Source of the DNA: Roseiarcus sp963824475
GTDB taxonomy: Bacteria > Pseudomonadota > Alphaproteobacteria > Rhizobiales > Beijerinckiaceae
Assembly: GCA_963824475.1 (NCBI GenBank)
Contig: CAWGPR010000012.1
Location: 744,001 to 808,000, forward strand
Length of the DNA stretch: 64,000 nt
Reading direction: 5' to 3'
Below the pieces are notes generated by a model, which did no database searches, was not told the origin of the DNA, and saw only the letters and a list, made by a program, of their open reading frames with translations. Shown piece after piece: positions 41,722 through 51,005 of the stretch (the stretch's first letter is position 1; each line of letters opens with the position of its first letter). A program made the position numbers and the translations under genes.

Positions 41722-44385
41722 ATGGACGACAGGGTCAAGGACCAATCCGACGAGACTGACGAATGGCTCGACGCCCTCGATTCGGTTGAAGCCTTCGAGG
41801 GAATCGGCAAGGTCGACGACATCCTGGACGCGGTTGTCACGTCCGCTCGACGGAAGGGCGCGAAGCTGCCGTTCGCCGCCAACACCGCTTACGTCAACAC
41901 CATTCCGCCCGAAGCCCAGCCGCCCCATCCGGGCGACCGCAAGCTCGAGCAACGCATCCGGCGTTATGTTCGTTGGAACGCCGCCGCCATGGTCGTCAAG
42001 GCGAACAAGGAATCCTCCGAGCTCGGCGGCCACATTGCAAGCTTCCAGTCGGCGGCGACCCTTTACGACACCGGCTTCATGCATTTCTGGCATGCCTGCA
42101 ACGAGAAGCATGGCGGTGATTTGATCTATTTCCAGGGCCACAGCTCGCCTGGCATCTACGCGCGCGCTTTCCTGGAGGGACGTCTCAGCGAAGAGCAGCT
42201 TGTGAACTTCCGCCAGGAAGTCGGCCGCAAAGGTCTGTCCTCCTATCCCCATCCCTGGCTGATGCCGGACTTCTGGCAGTTTCCGACCGTCTCGATGGGC
42301 CTCGGGCCGCTGATGGGGATCTATCAGGCCCGCTTCCTACACTATCTGCACTGCCGCGGCCTCGCCGACACCGCGCCGCGCAAGGTCTGGGTGTTCTGCG
42401 GCGACGGCGAGATGGACGAGCCGGAATCGCTTGGCGCGATCTCCCTCGCCGGACGCGAGAAGCTCGACAACCTCATCTTCGTCATCAACTGCAACCTCCA
42501 GCGCCTCGACGGACCCGTTCGCGGCAATGGCAAGATCGTCCAGGAGCTCGAGGCCGACTTCCGCGGCGCGGGCTGGAACGTCATCAAGTGCCTCTGGGGT
42601 TCCGGCTGGGACGTTTTGCTCGCCAAGGACACCCAGGGCAAGCTTCGCCAGCTTATGGAAGAATGCGTCGACGGCGAATACCAGGACTTCAAGTCGAAAG
42701 ACGGCGCCTATATCCGGAAGAACTTCTTTGGCCGCCATCCCGAGACAGCGGCGATGGTCAAGGACTGGACCGATGCCGAAATCTGGGCGCTGACCCGGGG
42801 CGGGCATGATTCCGTCAAGGTCTACGCCGCTTACAAGGCGGCGGTCGAGCATAAGGGCCAGCCGACCGTCATTCTCGCCAAAACCGTCAAAGGCTACGGA
42901 ATGGGCGCGGCCGGCGAAGGGCAGATGATCGCCCATCAGGCCAAGAAGCTTGGCCACGATGCGCTTAAGGCCTTTCGCGAACGGTTCCAGATCCCCGTCT
43001 CAGACGCTGACCTCGACAAGGTTCCGCTCCTGCGGTTCGCCGACGATAGCGAGGAGATGAGCTATCTGCGCGAGCGGCGCGCGGCGCTCGGCGGCTACCT
43101 GCCGTCTCGTCGCCGCAAGAGCGAACCGCTTCCTGTCCCGCCGCTTTCCATCTTCGATGCGCTGCTAAAGGCGACGGCAGAGGGACGGGAAATATCGACC
43201 ACCATGGCCTTTGTCCGAATTCTGACCGCGCTCCTGCGCGACAAAAACCTCGGTCCCCGTGTGGTCCCGATCGTCCCCGATGAGAGCCGCACTTTCGGCA
43301 TGGAGGGCCTGTTTCGTCAGGTCGGCATCTTCAGCCAGGTCGGCCAGCTTTATCGGCCGCAAGACGCCGATCAGCTCATGTATTATCGTGAGGATCCGAA
43401 GGGCCAGATTCTTCAAGAAGGCATCAACGAGCCGGGCGCGATGGCCTCGTTCATCGCCGCGGGCACATCCTATTCGACCTCCAATGTGCCGATGATCCCC
43501 TTTTACATCTACTATTCGATGTTCGGTTTCCAACGCGTCGGCGATCTCGCTTGGGCCGCGGGCGACATGCGGACGCGGGGCTTCCTGATCGGCGGCACGT
43601 CCGGCCGCACCACCCTGAACGGCGAGGGTCTGCAGCACGAGGACGGGCACAGCCATGTTCTGGCCTCGACCATCCCAAATTGTGTAACCTACGATCCCAC
43701 ATATGCCTACGAACTGGCGGTGATCGTCCACGCGGGGCTGAACCGCATGCTCGTCGATCAGGACGATATCTATTATTACATCACAACGTTGAATGAGAAC
43801 TACGCCCACCCGGCGATGCCGGAAGGGGCGGAGGAGGGCATCCTTCGCGGCGCCTACAAGCTGCGCGAGGTCAATGCTGATCGGCCCGGCCTCAGCGTGC
43901 GTCTTCTAGGGTCGGGCGCGATCCTGCGTGAGGTCGAGGCGGCGGCGGAGATGCTCGCCGGCGAGCACGGCGTCAGCAGCGAGGTGTGGAGCGTCACAAG
44001 CTTCACCGAGTTGCGGCGGGAAGGGCTCGATGTCGAGCGCTGGAATCTCTTGCATCCTGAGGCCGACCCGAAGGTTCCGTTCATCACCCGCGCTTTATCG
44101 GGCGGGAAGGGGCCAGTCATTGCGTCTACGGACTACATAAAGGCGCTCCCGGACGGAATTCGGCCATACGTGCCCGCGCGCTACAAGGTCTTGGGCACGG
44201 ACGGGTTCGGACGCTCCGACTATCGCCGTCGCCTACGTGCGTTCTTTGAAGTTGACCGCTACCACGTCGCGGTCGCCAGTCTGAAGGCGCTGGCGGATGA
44301 ACAATTGCTGCCCAACCGGCAAGTGGCCGAGGCGATCGCTAAGTACGGGATCGATCCGGAGGGGCTGAACCCGGCGCGAAACTGA
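41722..44385 (+). CDS. aceE: Pyruvate dehydrogenase E1, homodimeric type
   Basis: The thiamine-diphosphate E1 subunit that decarboxylates pyruvate and transfers the acetyl group to lipoyl-E2. At 887 residues it is the single-chain AceE form, not the alpha/beta form usual in alphaproteobacteria. Motifs include YFQGHSSPGIYARAFLEGR, the cofactor segment starting GDGEMDEPESLGA and ending INCNLQRLDGPVRGN, and FIPYYSMFG-like IPFYIYYSMFGFQR. GRTTLNGEGLQHEDGHSH also fits. The ATG at 41722 follows AGGGAGG. It begins an aceE-aceF-lpd operon; the divergent spacer to uraH carries the promoter. Confidence 0.95.
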   Translation: MDDRVKDQSDETDEWLDALDSVEAFEGIGKVDDILDAVVTSARRKGAKLPFAANTAYVNTIPPEAQPPHPGDRKLEQRIRRYVRWNAAAMVVKANKESSELGGHIASFQSAATLYDTGFMHFWHACNEKHGGDLIYFQGHSSPGIYARAFLEGRLSEEQLVNFRQEVGRKGLSSYPHPWLMPDFWQFPTVSMGLGPLMGIYQARFLHYLHCRGLADTAPRKVWVFCGDGEMDEPESLGAISLAGREKLDNLIFVINCNLQRLDGPVRGNGKIVQELEADFRGAGWNVIKCLWGSGWDVLLAKDTQGKLRQLMEECVDGEYQDFKSKDGAYIRKNFFGRHPETAAMVKDWTDAEIWALTRGGHDSVKVYAAYKAAVEHKGQPTVILAKTVKGYGMGAAGEGQMIAHQAKKLGHDALKAFRERFQIPVSDADLDKVPLLRFADDSEEMSYLRERRAALGGYLPSRRRKSEPLPVPPLSIFDALLKATAEGREISTTMAFVRILTALLRDKNLGPRVVPIVPDESRTFGMEGLFRQVGIFSQVGQLYRPQDADQLMYYREDPKGQILQEGINEPGAMASFIAAGTSYSTSNVPMIPFYIYYSMFGFQRVGDLAWAAGDMRTRGFLIGGTSGRTTLNGEGLQHEDGHSHVLASTIPNCVTYDPTYAYELAVIVHAGLNRMLVDQDDIYYYITTLNENYAHPAMPEGAEEGILRGAYKLREVNADRPGLSVRLLGSGAILREVEAAAEMLAGEHGVSSEVWSVTSFTELRREGLDVERWNLLHPEADPKVPFITRALSGGKGPVIASTDYIKALPDGIRPYVPARYKVLGTDGFGRSDYRRRLRAFFEVDRYHVAVASLKALADEQLLPNRQVAEAIAKYGIDPEGLNPARN

Positions 44386-44429
44386 AATCTCGGCATCCCT
44401 GGACAACCTGTTCGCTGAGGAGAGCGCCG

Positions 44430-46094
44430 GTGGCGAAAGTCGACGTGAAGGTTCCCGATATCGGCGACTTCAAGGACGTGCCGGTGATCGAGGTGCTGGT
44501 GAAGCCCGGCGACGTCGTCAAGGTTGATCAATCGCTGATCACGCTCGAATCCGATAAGGCGACGATGGACGTGCCCTCGCCGGTGGCGGGCGCCGTGGCC
44601 GAGGTCGTCGCGAAGGTCGGCGACAAAGTGTCGATGGGGACGCTCATCGCGCGGGTCGAGTCGGCGCAAGGTTCCGGCGTTGGCAAGGCGGCCGCGTCGC
44701 CCGCCGCTGCGCCGCTTGCGGCCCCCGAGAAGCCTGCGGCTGCTCCGGCTAAACCCGCCGCGCCGCCTTCCGCTGCGCCGGCGGCCCCCGTCAAGGCGGC
44801 GCCGATCGACGTCACAATCCCAGACATCGGCGACTTCAAGGACGTGCCGATCATCGAGATCTTGGTGAAGGCGGGCGACACGGTCGAGGCCGACCAGCCG
44901 CTCCTGACGCTCGAATCCGACAAGGCGACCATGGACGTGCCGTCGCCGGCGGCGGGCGAGATCGCGCAGATTGTCGTCAAGGTCGGCGACAAAGTCTCGA
45001 TGGGCGCGCTGATCGCGAAGCTCGACGCAGGACCCGCCGGTCCGACGACCTCGATCGACGGCGAGGCGAAGGAAGAAGAGGACGCCGCCGAAGCGCCGGA
45101 AACCGCGCCCATTGCGCCGAGCGACCTGCCCCCCGCGCCGCCCAAGCCTCCCGCGGGTCCCGCCCTCGCCGATTTCTCCGGCGTTTTCGCGGGGCCCGCG
45201 GTTCGCAGGCTTGCGCGCGAACTCGGCCTCGACCTCAATCAAATCAAGGGGACCGGCGAGAAAGGCCGCATCACGCGAGAGGACGTGAAGGCGGCGCTGG
45301 TCGCTCGGGCCGGAGGCGTTGAGGCCGGGGCCGCCGCTGGGGGCGGCGCGGCGCTGCCCGCGATCCCGGCGGTCGACTTCGCCAAATTCGGGCCGATCGA
45401 GACCGTTCCGCTGTCGCGCATCAAGCGCATATCCGGGCCGCGCCTGCATGCCTCGTGGGTGAATGTGCCGCATGTCACCCATTGCGACGAGGCTGACATC
45501 ACCGACCTCGACGCCTTTCGCAAAGCTCTCGACGAAGATGCGAAGAAAGACAAATCAAGGCCTTACCGAGTGTCGCTGCTGCCGCTTCTCATGCGGGCCT
45601 CGGTCGCGACGCTCAAAGCTTTCCCGACTTTCAACGCCGCTCTCGCACCGGCCGGCGACGCATTGATTATGCGGCGCTATTGGCACATCGGCGTCGCTGT
45701 CGACACCCCTGACGGCCTCGTGGTGGCGGTGGTCAAGGACGTCGACCAGAAAGGCGTCATCGAGCTTTCCCGCGAGCTCGGCGCCCTCTCTGAAAAGGCG
45801 CGCGCCGGCAAGCTTGCGCCTGCCGAAATGCAGGGCGCGACCTTCACCATCTCTTCGCTGGGAGGCATTGGAGGGACGGCCTTTACCCCCATCGTCAATG
45901 CGCCTGAGGTGGCGATTCTTGGGGTCGTGCGTTCGAAGATGGCCCCGGTTTGGGATGGGACGGCCTTTCAGCCGCGTCTCATGCTGCCGCTTTGCCTGTC
46001 CTACGACCACAGGGTGATTGACGGCGCGGCGGCGGCTCGCTTCATGCGCCATCTCGCCGGCCTCGTGGAGGATATGCGGCGCATTATCTTATGA
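44430..46094 (+). CDS. aceF: Dihydrolipoamide acetyltransferase (E2)
   Basis: The core of the pyruvate dehydrogenase complex; it passes the acetyl group from lipoamide to CoA. The 554-residue product has two lipoyl domains with DKATMD sites (lysines 43 and 165) joined by Ala/Pro linkers. An E3/E1-binding domain follows (GPAVRRLARELGLDLNQIKGTGEKGRITREDV), then the catalytic domain ending SYDHRVIDGAAAARF with His527. It starts with GTG at 44430 after GAGGAG. Domain order matches the gammaproteobacterial/betaproteobacterial AceF that partners homodimeric AceE. Confidence 0.95.
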   Translation: MAKVDVKVPDIGDFKDVPVIEVLVKPGDVVKVDQSLITLESDKATMDVPSPVAGAVAEVVAKVGDKVSMGTLIARVESAQGSGVGKAAASPAAAPLAAPEKPAAAPAKPAAPPSAAPAAPVKAAPIDVTIPDIGDFKDVPIIEILVKAGDTVEADQPLLTLESDKATMDVPSPAAGEIAQIVVKVGDKVSMGALIAKLDAGPAGPTTSIDGEAKEEEDAAEAPETAPIAPSDLPPAPPKPPAGPALADFSGVFAGPAVRRLARELGLDLNQIKGTGEKGRITREDVKAALVARAGGVEAGAAAGGGAALPAIPAVDFAKFGPIETVPLSRIKRISGPRLHASWVNVPHVTHCDEADITDLDAFRKALDEDAKKDKSRPYRVSLLPLLMRASVATLKAFPTFNAALAPAGDALIMRRYWHIGVAVDTPDGLVVAVVKDVDQKGVIELSRELGALSEKARAGKLAPAEMQGATFTISSLGGIGGTAFTPIVNAPEVAILGVVRSKMAPVWDGTAFQPRLMLPLCLSYDHRVIDGAAAARFMRHLAGLVEDMRRIIL

Positions 46095-46122
46095 CCGCAG
46101 TCCGATAGAAAGACAGACGGCC

Positions 46123-47838
46123 ATGGCGAATGAAATCCGGCTTCCCGACATCGGCGACTTCAAGGACGTGCCGGTCATCGAAATCCTTGTCGCGCCGGGG
46201 CAGAGCGTTCGTAAGGACGCGCCGATCCTGACGCTCGAAAGCGACAAGGCGACCATGGACGTGCCGGCGCCGGAAGATGGCGTCATCGGCGAGGTTCGCG
46301 TCAAGGTCGGCGACAAGGTGAGCCAGGGCGACCTGCTGGCGACCTATTCGGGCGGCGGTGAAGCGAAGCAGGCGGCGGCTCCGCCGCCGACGGCGGTCCC
46401 GGCGCCTTCGGCTGCTGCGCCGACCGTGGCCGATTTCGAGGCCGATATCGTGGTCCTGGGCGCCGGTCCTGGCGGCTACACCGCCGCCTTCCGCGCCGCC
46501 GATCTAGGGCAGAATGTGGTTCTGGTCGATTCGCGCGCGACCCTTGGCGGCGTGTGTCTCAACGTCGGCTGCATCCCATCCAAGGCGCTCTTGCATGTCG
46601 CCAAGGTCATCGACGACGCCAAGGCGATGGGCTCGCACGGCGTGAGCTTCGGCGCGCCGGCCTTTGATCTTGCAGCAATTCGCAGCTGGAAAGACGGCCT
46701 GGTCAAGCGCTTGACGACCGGCCTGACCGGGCTCTCCAAACAGCGAAAGGTGAGGGTTGTGACCGGCGAGGGCCAGTTCACTTCCGCCAAGACCCTGCGG
46801 GTCGAAACGGGGGAGGGCGCGCGGGTCGTGCGCTTCAACAAGGCGATCATCGCCGCCGGTTCTGAGCCGGCCGCGCCGGGATTCATTCCCGCTGATCCGC
46901 GCATCTGGGATTCGACTGCGGCGCTGGAGCTCAGCTTCATCCCCAAGCGCATGCTGATCCTCGGCGGAGGCATCATCGGGCTTGAGATGGCGACCGTCTA
47001 CCATGCGCTCGGCGCCGGGATCACCGTGATCGAGATGATGGACCAACTGATGCCGGGGGCGGATCTGGACATCGTGACCCCGCTCGCGAAGCGCATCGGC
47101 CGGCTCTACGACAAGATCCTGCTGAAAACGAAAGTGACCGCTGTCCGCGCGGAGCCGGACGGGCTCAAGGTCACTTACGAAGGCCCCGGCGGCGCAAACA
47201 CCGAGACGTTCGACGCCATGTTGGTCTCGGTCGGACGACGCCCGAACGGCGCCTTCATCGGAGCCGCCGCTGCGGGCGTCGCCACCGACGAGCGCGGCTT
47301 CATCCCCGTCGACCGCCAGATGCGCACCAATGTGCCGCACATCTTCGCTATCGGCGACATCGTCGGCCAGCCGATGCTGGCGCATAAGGCCACGCATGAG
47401 GCCAAGGTCGCGGCGGAAGTCGCGAGCGGACACAAATCCTCGTTTGACGCCAAGGCCATCCCCTCGGTTGCTTACACCGATCCGGAAGTCGCCTGGGCGG
47501 GCCTGACCGAGACGGAAGCCAAGGCCAAGGGGATCAAATACGGCAAGGCCGTCTTTCCTTGGGCGGCGAGCGGCCGCTCGCTCTCGCTCGGCCGCGACGA
47601 GGGCCTGACCAAGACCCTGTGGGACGAGGAGACCCAGCGTCTCATCGGCTGCGGCATCGTCGGAATCGACGCCGGCGATCTCATTTCCGAGGCGGCCTTG
47701 GCGATCGAGATGGGGGCGGAAGCCGAAGACATCGGCCTCACGATTCATCCCCATCCGACGCTGTCGGAGACCTTCGCCATGTCGGCCGAAGCCTTTGCGG
47801 GGACGCTCACCGACCTCTACATGCCGAAGAAGAGATAG
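46123..47838 (+). CDS. lpd: Dihydrolipoamide dehydrogenase with lipoyl domain (E3)
   Basis: Reoxidises dihydrolipoamide on E2 with FAD and NAD. The 571-residue product starts with its own lipoyl domain (LESDKATMDVP near residue 40) and an Ala/Pro linker. The flavoprotein follows: VLGAGPGGYTAAFRAADLG, the redox pair CLNVGC (Cys145, Cys150), ILGGGIIGLEMA and the C-terminal HPHPTLSE active-site base. N-terminal lipoyl domains on E3 are known in several proteobacteria with AceE-type complexes. It ends the operon at 47838, with the epimerase gene 52 bases on. Confidence 0.95.
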   Translation: MANEIRLPDIGDFKDVPVIEILVAPGQSVRKDAPILTLESDKATMDVPAPEDGVIGEVRVKVGDKVSQGDLLATYSGGGEAKQAAAPPPTAVPAPSAAAPTVADFEADIVVLGAGPGGYTAAFRAADLGQNVVLVDSRATLGGVCLNVGCIPSKALLHVAKVIDDAKAMGSHGVSFGAPAFDLAAIRSWKDGLVKRLTTGLTGLSKQRKVRVVTGEGQFTSAKTLRVETGEGARVVRFNKAIIAAGSEPAAPGFIPADPRIWDSTAALELSFIPKRMLILGGGIIGLEMATVYHALGAGITVIEMMDQLMPGADLDIVTPLAKRIGRLYDKILLKTKVTAVRAEPDGLKVTYEGPGGANTETFDAMLVSVGRRPNGAFIGAAAAGVATDERGFIPVDRQMRTNVPHIFAIGDIVGQPMLAHKATHEAKVAAEVASGHKSSFDAKAIPSVAYTDPEVAWAGLTETEAKAKGIKYGKAVFPWAASGRSLSLGRDEGLTKTLWDEETQRLIGCGIVGIDAGDLISEAALAIEMGAEAEDIGLTIHPHPTLSETFAMSAEAFAGTLTDLYMPKKR

Positions 47839-47890
47839 CGCGGGCGCCATCCAGCAGACGGATAGGGGCTCGCCAGGCGAGGCTCGGCCC

Positions 47891-48766
47891 ATGAGAATTT
47901 TCTTCTTCGGCGTCGGCTATTGCGCCCGGCGGCTCATTGAGCGTGAGCCCTGGATCGAGGCGAGCGGAACGGCGCGGACCGCGGAGAGCGTCGCCGTCCT
48001 GCGGCGCGAAGGCGTCGAGGCTTATGCATTCGACGGCGCCGAGGCCGAGCCGGGGCTGGAGCGCGCGCTCACGAACGCCGAGGCCATCGTCGTCTCGATC
48101 CCGCCGCGCGATAGGCCTAGCGCGACGCTCGAGCGCTTTGCGGCCGCGATCGCAGCCGCGCCGGCGCTGCGGCGGGTGATCTACTACTCGACCATCGGCG
48201 TTTATGGCGATCACGCCGGGGCCTGGGTCGATGAAGCGAGCGCGACGCGGACACGCACAGCGCGCGGACTGGCGCGCCTCGACGACGAGGCGCGCTGGAC
48301 GGCCGCGGCCCGAGACCGAGGAGCCGAGGCCGACATCCTGCGGCTCGCCGGAATCTATGGGCCCGGCCGCAATGCGCTGGTCAGCTTACGGCGGGGCGAG
48401 GCGCGCCGGATCGTCAAGCCGGGCCAGGTGTTCAACCGCGCCCACGTCGACGATATCGCCGAGGTCTCGCGCCTCGTGCTCACGCGTGGCCTCCCGGGCC
48501 AGATCTGGAACGTCGCCGACGACGAGCCCGCCCCACCGCAGGATGTGGTCGCCTATGCCGCGGCGCTGCTCGGCCTTGAGCCGCCGCCCGAGGAGCCGTT
48601 TGGCGAGGCGCGGCTCTCGCCGATGGCGCAGGAGTTCTACGCCGACAACAAGCAGGTCTCGATCGCCAAGGCCAAGACGCTCCTCGGATTTGAGCCCGCC
48701 TATCCGACCTATCGCGAGGGACTGAGGGCGCTGGCGGAGGCGGGAGGGGGCGCGCCTGAAACTTGA
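47891..48766 (+). CDS. NAD(P)-dependent epimerase/dehydratase-like protein
   Basis: A 291-residue atypical SDR. The N-terminal MRIFFFGVGYCARRLI is a variant of the glycine-rich nucleotide loop. YYSTIGVYGDHAGAWVDE holds the Ser/Thr and the Tyr of the active site, and the C-terminal part contains NRAHVDDIAEVSRLVL and WNVADDEPAPPQDVVAYAA. Such proteins are annotated as YeeZ-like sugar epimerases; the substrate is unknown. It lies 52 bases after lpd on the same strand and may share its transcript. The ATG at 47891 has only a weak ribosome site. Confidence 0.8.
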   Translation: MRIFFFGVGYCARRLIEREPWIEASGTARTAESVAVLRREGVEAYAFDGAEAEPGLERALTNAEAIVVSIPPRDRPSATLERFAAAIAAAPALRRVIYYSTIGVYGDHAGAWVDEASATRTRTARGLARLDDEARWTAAARDRGAEADILRLAGIYGPGRNALVSLRRGEARRIVKPGQVFNRAHVDDIAEVSRLVLTRGLPGQIWNVADDEPAPPQDVVAYAAALLGLEPPPEEPFGEARLSPMAQEFYADNKQVSIAKAKTLLGFEPAYPTYREGLRALAEAGGGAPET

Positions 48767-48838
48767 GGGGACAAGGCTCCAAGGCGAGCTACGCTTGCGA
48801 GCAAAGAGATACGCTTTTAGCGGAGAAAACGCGCCTTT

Positions 48839-48924
48839 CGGCGAAAATGCCTGCAAAAACCGCCAAAACTGGGTCTCTTAGGTCTCGTTTTCCTTCCGCG
48901 AAACGAGCGATTTCAACGTCTTAC
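48839..48924 (+). repeat. 85-bp dispersed repeat, right copy
   Basis: The inverted counterpart of 41005-41089, with CGGCGAAAATGCCTGCAAAAACCG, a 26-base middle and TTTCCTTCCGCGAAACGAGC continuing to CGTCTTAC. It lies 73 bases after the epimerase gene. No gene is visible in 48767-49265. Confidence 0.65.
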
Positions 48925-48984
48925 GCCGAATTCTCCTTCCGACCTCCCCGACGCCGCCGAGTTAGGCGACCCTAACGCCGTCGT

Positions 48985-49075
48985 CGTTCCCCGGCGTCCG
49001 CTTCGACAAGCCCAGGGCAGCCCTCCGAGGCCGCTTCGCGGCGCTCAGGGCAAGGCCTCGGGTGGCGGACGGGTC
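48985..49075. repeat. REP-like palindromic repeat
   Basis: A GC-rich unit containing CTTCGACAAGCCCAGGGCAG and CCGAGGCCGCTTCGCGGCGCTCAGGGCAAGG. The core GAGGCCGCTTCGCGGCGC also occurs inside the MITE at about 10306-10323, so it belongs to a dispersed palindromic family. It may act as a transcript-stabilising hairpin after the epimerase gene. Confidence 0.55.
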
Positions 49076-49265
49076 GAGCATGCCGTCGGCTTTGATCCGG
49101 TCATGATCATAACCTGCATTTCTGCAATTGACAAGACATTTCGCCTTTTTCCGTTTTCTGAGCTATAGCTCACGATTGAGCCTGAGCGTGGAAAGGGGCT
49201 AGGACCTCCGCGCCAACCCGCCCAAGAGCAGTCGCGGCTGGGGTCAGGGCCATCGGAGAGACCCC

Positions 49266-49551
49266 ATGCAGAAGCCGGTCGTTATGCTACTCGCCTTGGT
49301 TTCGGCGGCCGGAACCGCGCATGCCGAGCAGCCGCAAGTCGGGCGCTATCAGATGATCGCGGTCCCGGCGTCACAATCTCAGACTTTTCCTCAGACCCTC
49401 TTGCTGGACACTTCTACAGGGCAGACTTGGATCCTGTACCACGAAATCGGGTCAGGCAATTCAATGGCTCCCTCTTCCGTTTTGGGCCGGGAAGGATCGG
49501 CCTCAGACCCCCTTGCCGCCCCCGCCAGACGCTGGCGCCGTCTCGCGCTGA
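49266..49551 (+). pseudogene. Small secreted protein, frameshifted
   Basis: The frame begins MQKPVVMLLALVSAAGTAHA (signal peptide, cleavage near residue 20). It continues QVGRYQMIAVPA and LLLDTSTGQTWILYHEIGSGNS, a pattern of short exported proteins with a DTxTGxTW repeat. At about 49461 the expected continuation, WLPLPFW followed by a Pro-rich tail and stop at 49551, is in the next frame. The original frame runs on into Arg/Ser-rich nonsense to 49691. One extra base explains this. The function of the intact family is unknown. Confidence 0.6.
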
Positions 49552-49569
49552 GAGCTTTCGCGAGCGCCC

Positions 49570-49791
49570 TCAAGCGCCGTTCAGCGCCGCGACAGCTTTT
49601 TCGATTGCATCTCGATCGGGATCGGACGCGACGATCTTCAAGTCAGAGCGGCGAATTCCGTTTCGCCGCCTCCCGCTCATCTCTAAGATGACCTCCCCAC
49701 GCACAAAGCTGCCGAACTCCGGGACGAAGCGGCCGTCGTGGCGGACGGCGAGGATCCAATATCGTCGGCTGGGGTTGATCATAATCGTCAA
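49570..49791 (-). CDS. Hypothetical protein
   Basis: A 73-residue frame, MTIMINPSRRYWILAVRHDGRF and on, ending DPDRDAIEKAVAALNGA. Composition is protein-like (balanced charges, a strand then a helix) and better than the opposing frames. No family recognised. Its 5' end overlaps the 3' part of the Cys-rich frame at 49643-49987, so the two may be parts of one gene broken by a frameshift near 49770-49790. Confidence 0.4.
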   Translation of the reverse strand: MTIMINPSRRYWILAVRHDGRFVPEFGSFVRGEVILEMSGRRRNGIRRSDLKIVASDPDRDAIEKAVAALNGA

Positions 49792-49987
49792 TCGAGGCAG
49801 GCGCGCCGCATTCGAGGGCGGAGACGCAACAGGCGCACAAGGTTTTGCAAAGCATGAGCCGGACGGGACGGTCGCAGCGCTCGCAGTTCACAAGGGCGCT
49901 TTGGCGCTGGACATGGTCAAAGAGCGCGCGTTCTCCTGGGCCGTCGATGTCCCAGAAGCCGAAATTGTCCTCGTAGACTGTAGCCAT
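49643..49987 (-). CDS. Cys-rich hypothetical protein
   Basis: From MATVYEDNFGFWDIDGPGERA at 49987 the frame gives an acidic helix, then a Cys-rich stretch (NCERCDRPVRLMLCKTLCACC and SALECGAP). Two CxxC-like pairs there suggest a small zinc ribbon. Beyond SIDDYDQP the frame turns Arg/Pro-rich and looks non-native, where the overlapping 49570-49791 frame becomes the better protein. Function unknown. An upstream ATG at 50020 is also in frame. Confidence 0.4.
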   Translation of the reverse strand: MATVYEDNFGFWDIDGPGERALFDHVQRQSALVNCERCDRPVRLMLCKTLCACCVSALECGAPASIDDYDQPQPTILDPRRPPRRPLRPGVRQLCAWGGHLRDEREAAKRNSPL

Positions 49988-50282
49988 CTCGACCGCCCCC
50001 CAGTTGACGGACGACGTCAAACGTCATGGCAAAGCCGGCGGCGCTTCAATCTCACTCGGGAACAACGATTGGGACCGCGCCCCCAAACAATTTGCGAAAT
50101 GACATTGACCCCTTGCCTTTTGCATCGCTGCATATTTGAGCAGGCGGCGCAACTGAACGAAAGTCTAATACCAGCCGCGACCTGCATTAAATTCTCTGGA
50201 GGCAACGCGGGCCGAGCAGCCGGACATCAGGCTCCAGGGGCTGCGATCTCGCCGTCGTGCGCGCCGGAATTGGCGAACGATC

Positions 50283-51005
50283 TCACTGCTTTCGCTCTTC
50301 GTCCTCCGGCGACGCCATAAAGTATCCCGAGTTCGGCTCGATCCAGGCCATGTGGTCGTGGACGGCGACGCAGCCGGGCGTATTCTCGGCGATGACCTTG
50401 AGGCCGTCGCGAAGCCGTTCGTCGGTGATCGCGCCGTTGAAAGTGACGACGCCGCCCGCGACCTCGATGCGCACGCTCGCGCGCGGCGCCCAGTCGAGCT
50501 TGTCGAGCTCCGCCTGGATGGCGGCCTTGATCTCGGCGTCGGGATGCGGGCCCTTCGCGCGCGGCGTCCCGGCCAAAAGTCCCTTGAGCAGGTCGGAGCG
50601 GGAGATCACGCCAACGACGGTTTCGCCCCGCAGCACCGGCAGCCGCTTGATGCGGCGGCGGATCATCCGATCCACCGCTTCGCTGAGCTCAGCCCCCTCC
50701 TCAATCGTCTCGACGTCCGGGGTCATGACTTCCCCGACCTTGCGCCCGTGCTCATGCGCGTAAGTCTCGGCGAGCCGCCCGCTGCCGAGCAGGAATTCGA
50801 GCCAGCGGGGGCGCTTGTGCTCACTTCCGATCTCGCTGCGGCGAAGGAGGTCGCCCTCGCTCAAAATCCCGATCAGCTCGTTCTTGGCGTCAAGCACGAA
50901 CAACGCGCTCACCCGCGAGCGCAACATCGTCTCGATCGCCTCGGCGACGCTTGTGTCCTCGGTCACGCCGATCACGCCATGGGTCATTACGTCCCGAACC
51001 TGCAT
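50283..51005 (-). CDS. CBS-CBS-BON domain protein
   Basis: A 240-residue soluble protein. It has two CBS domains (about residues 7-62 and 94-150; VRDVMTHGVIGVTEDTSV, GILSEGDLLRRSE, VGEVMTPDVETIEEGAEL, GVISRSDLLKGLL). A BON domain follows (about 158-228; VRIEVAGGVVTFNGAITDERLRDGLKVIAENTPGC). CBS pairs sense adenine nucleotides and BON domains bind phospholipid or envelope components. The combination is common in alphaproteobacteria but has no proven role. The ATG follows CGAGGAAA. It stands alone, divergent from the asparaginase gene. Confidence 0.9.
   Translation of the reverse strand: MQVRDVMTHGVIGVTEDTSVAEAIETMLRSRVSALFVLDAKNELIGILSEGDLLRRSEIGSEHKRPRWLEFLLGSGRLAETYAHEHGRKVGEVMTPDVETIEEGAELSEAVDRMIRRRIKRLPVLRGETVVGVISRSDLLKGLLAGTPRAKGPHPDAEIKAAIQAELDKLDWAPRASVRIEVAGGVVTFNGAITDERLRDGLKVIAENTPGCVAVHDHMAWIEPNSGYFMASPEDEERKQ

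Noticed and set aside
49105..49140. A third copy of the 12.6/21.2 kb repeat
   Set aside because: Only scattered matches (TGTCTTG, CAGAAAT) are seen on the minus strand; too weak to call a copy without a search.
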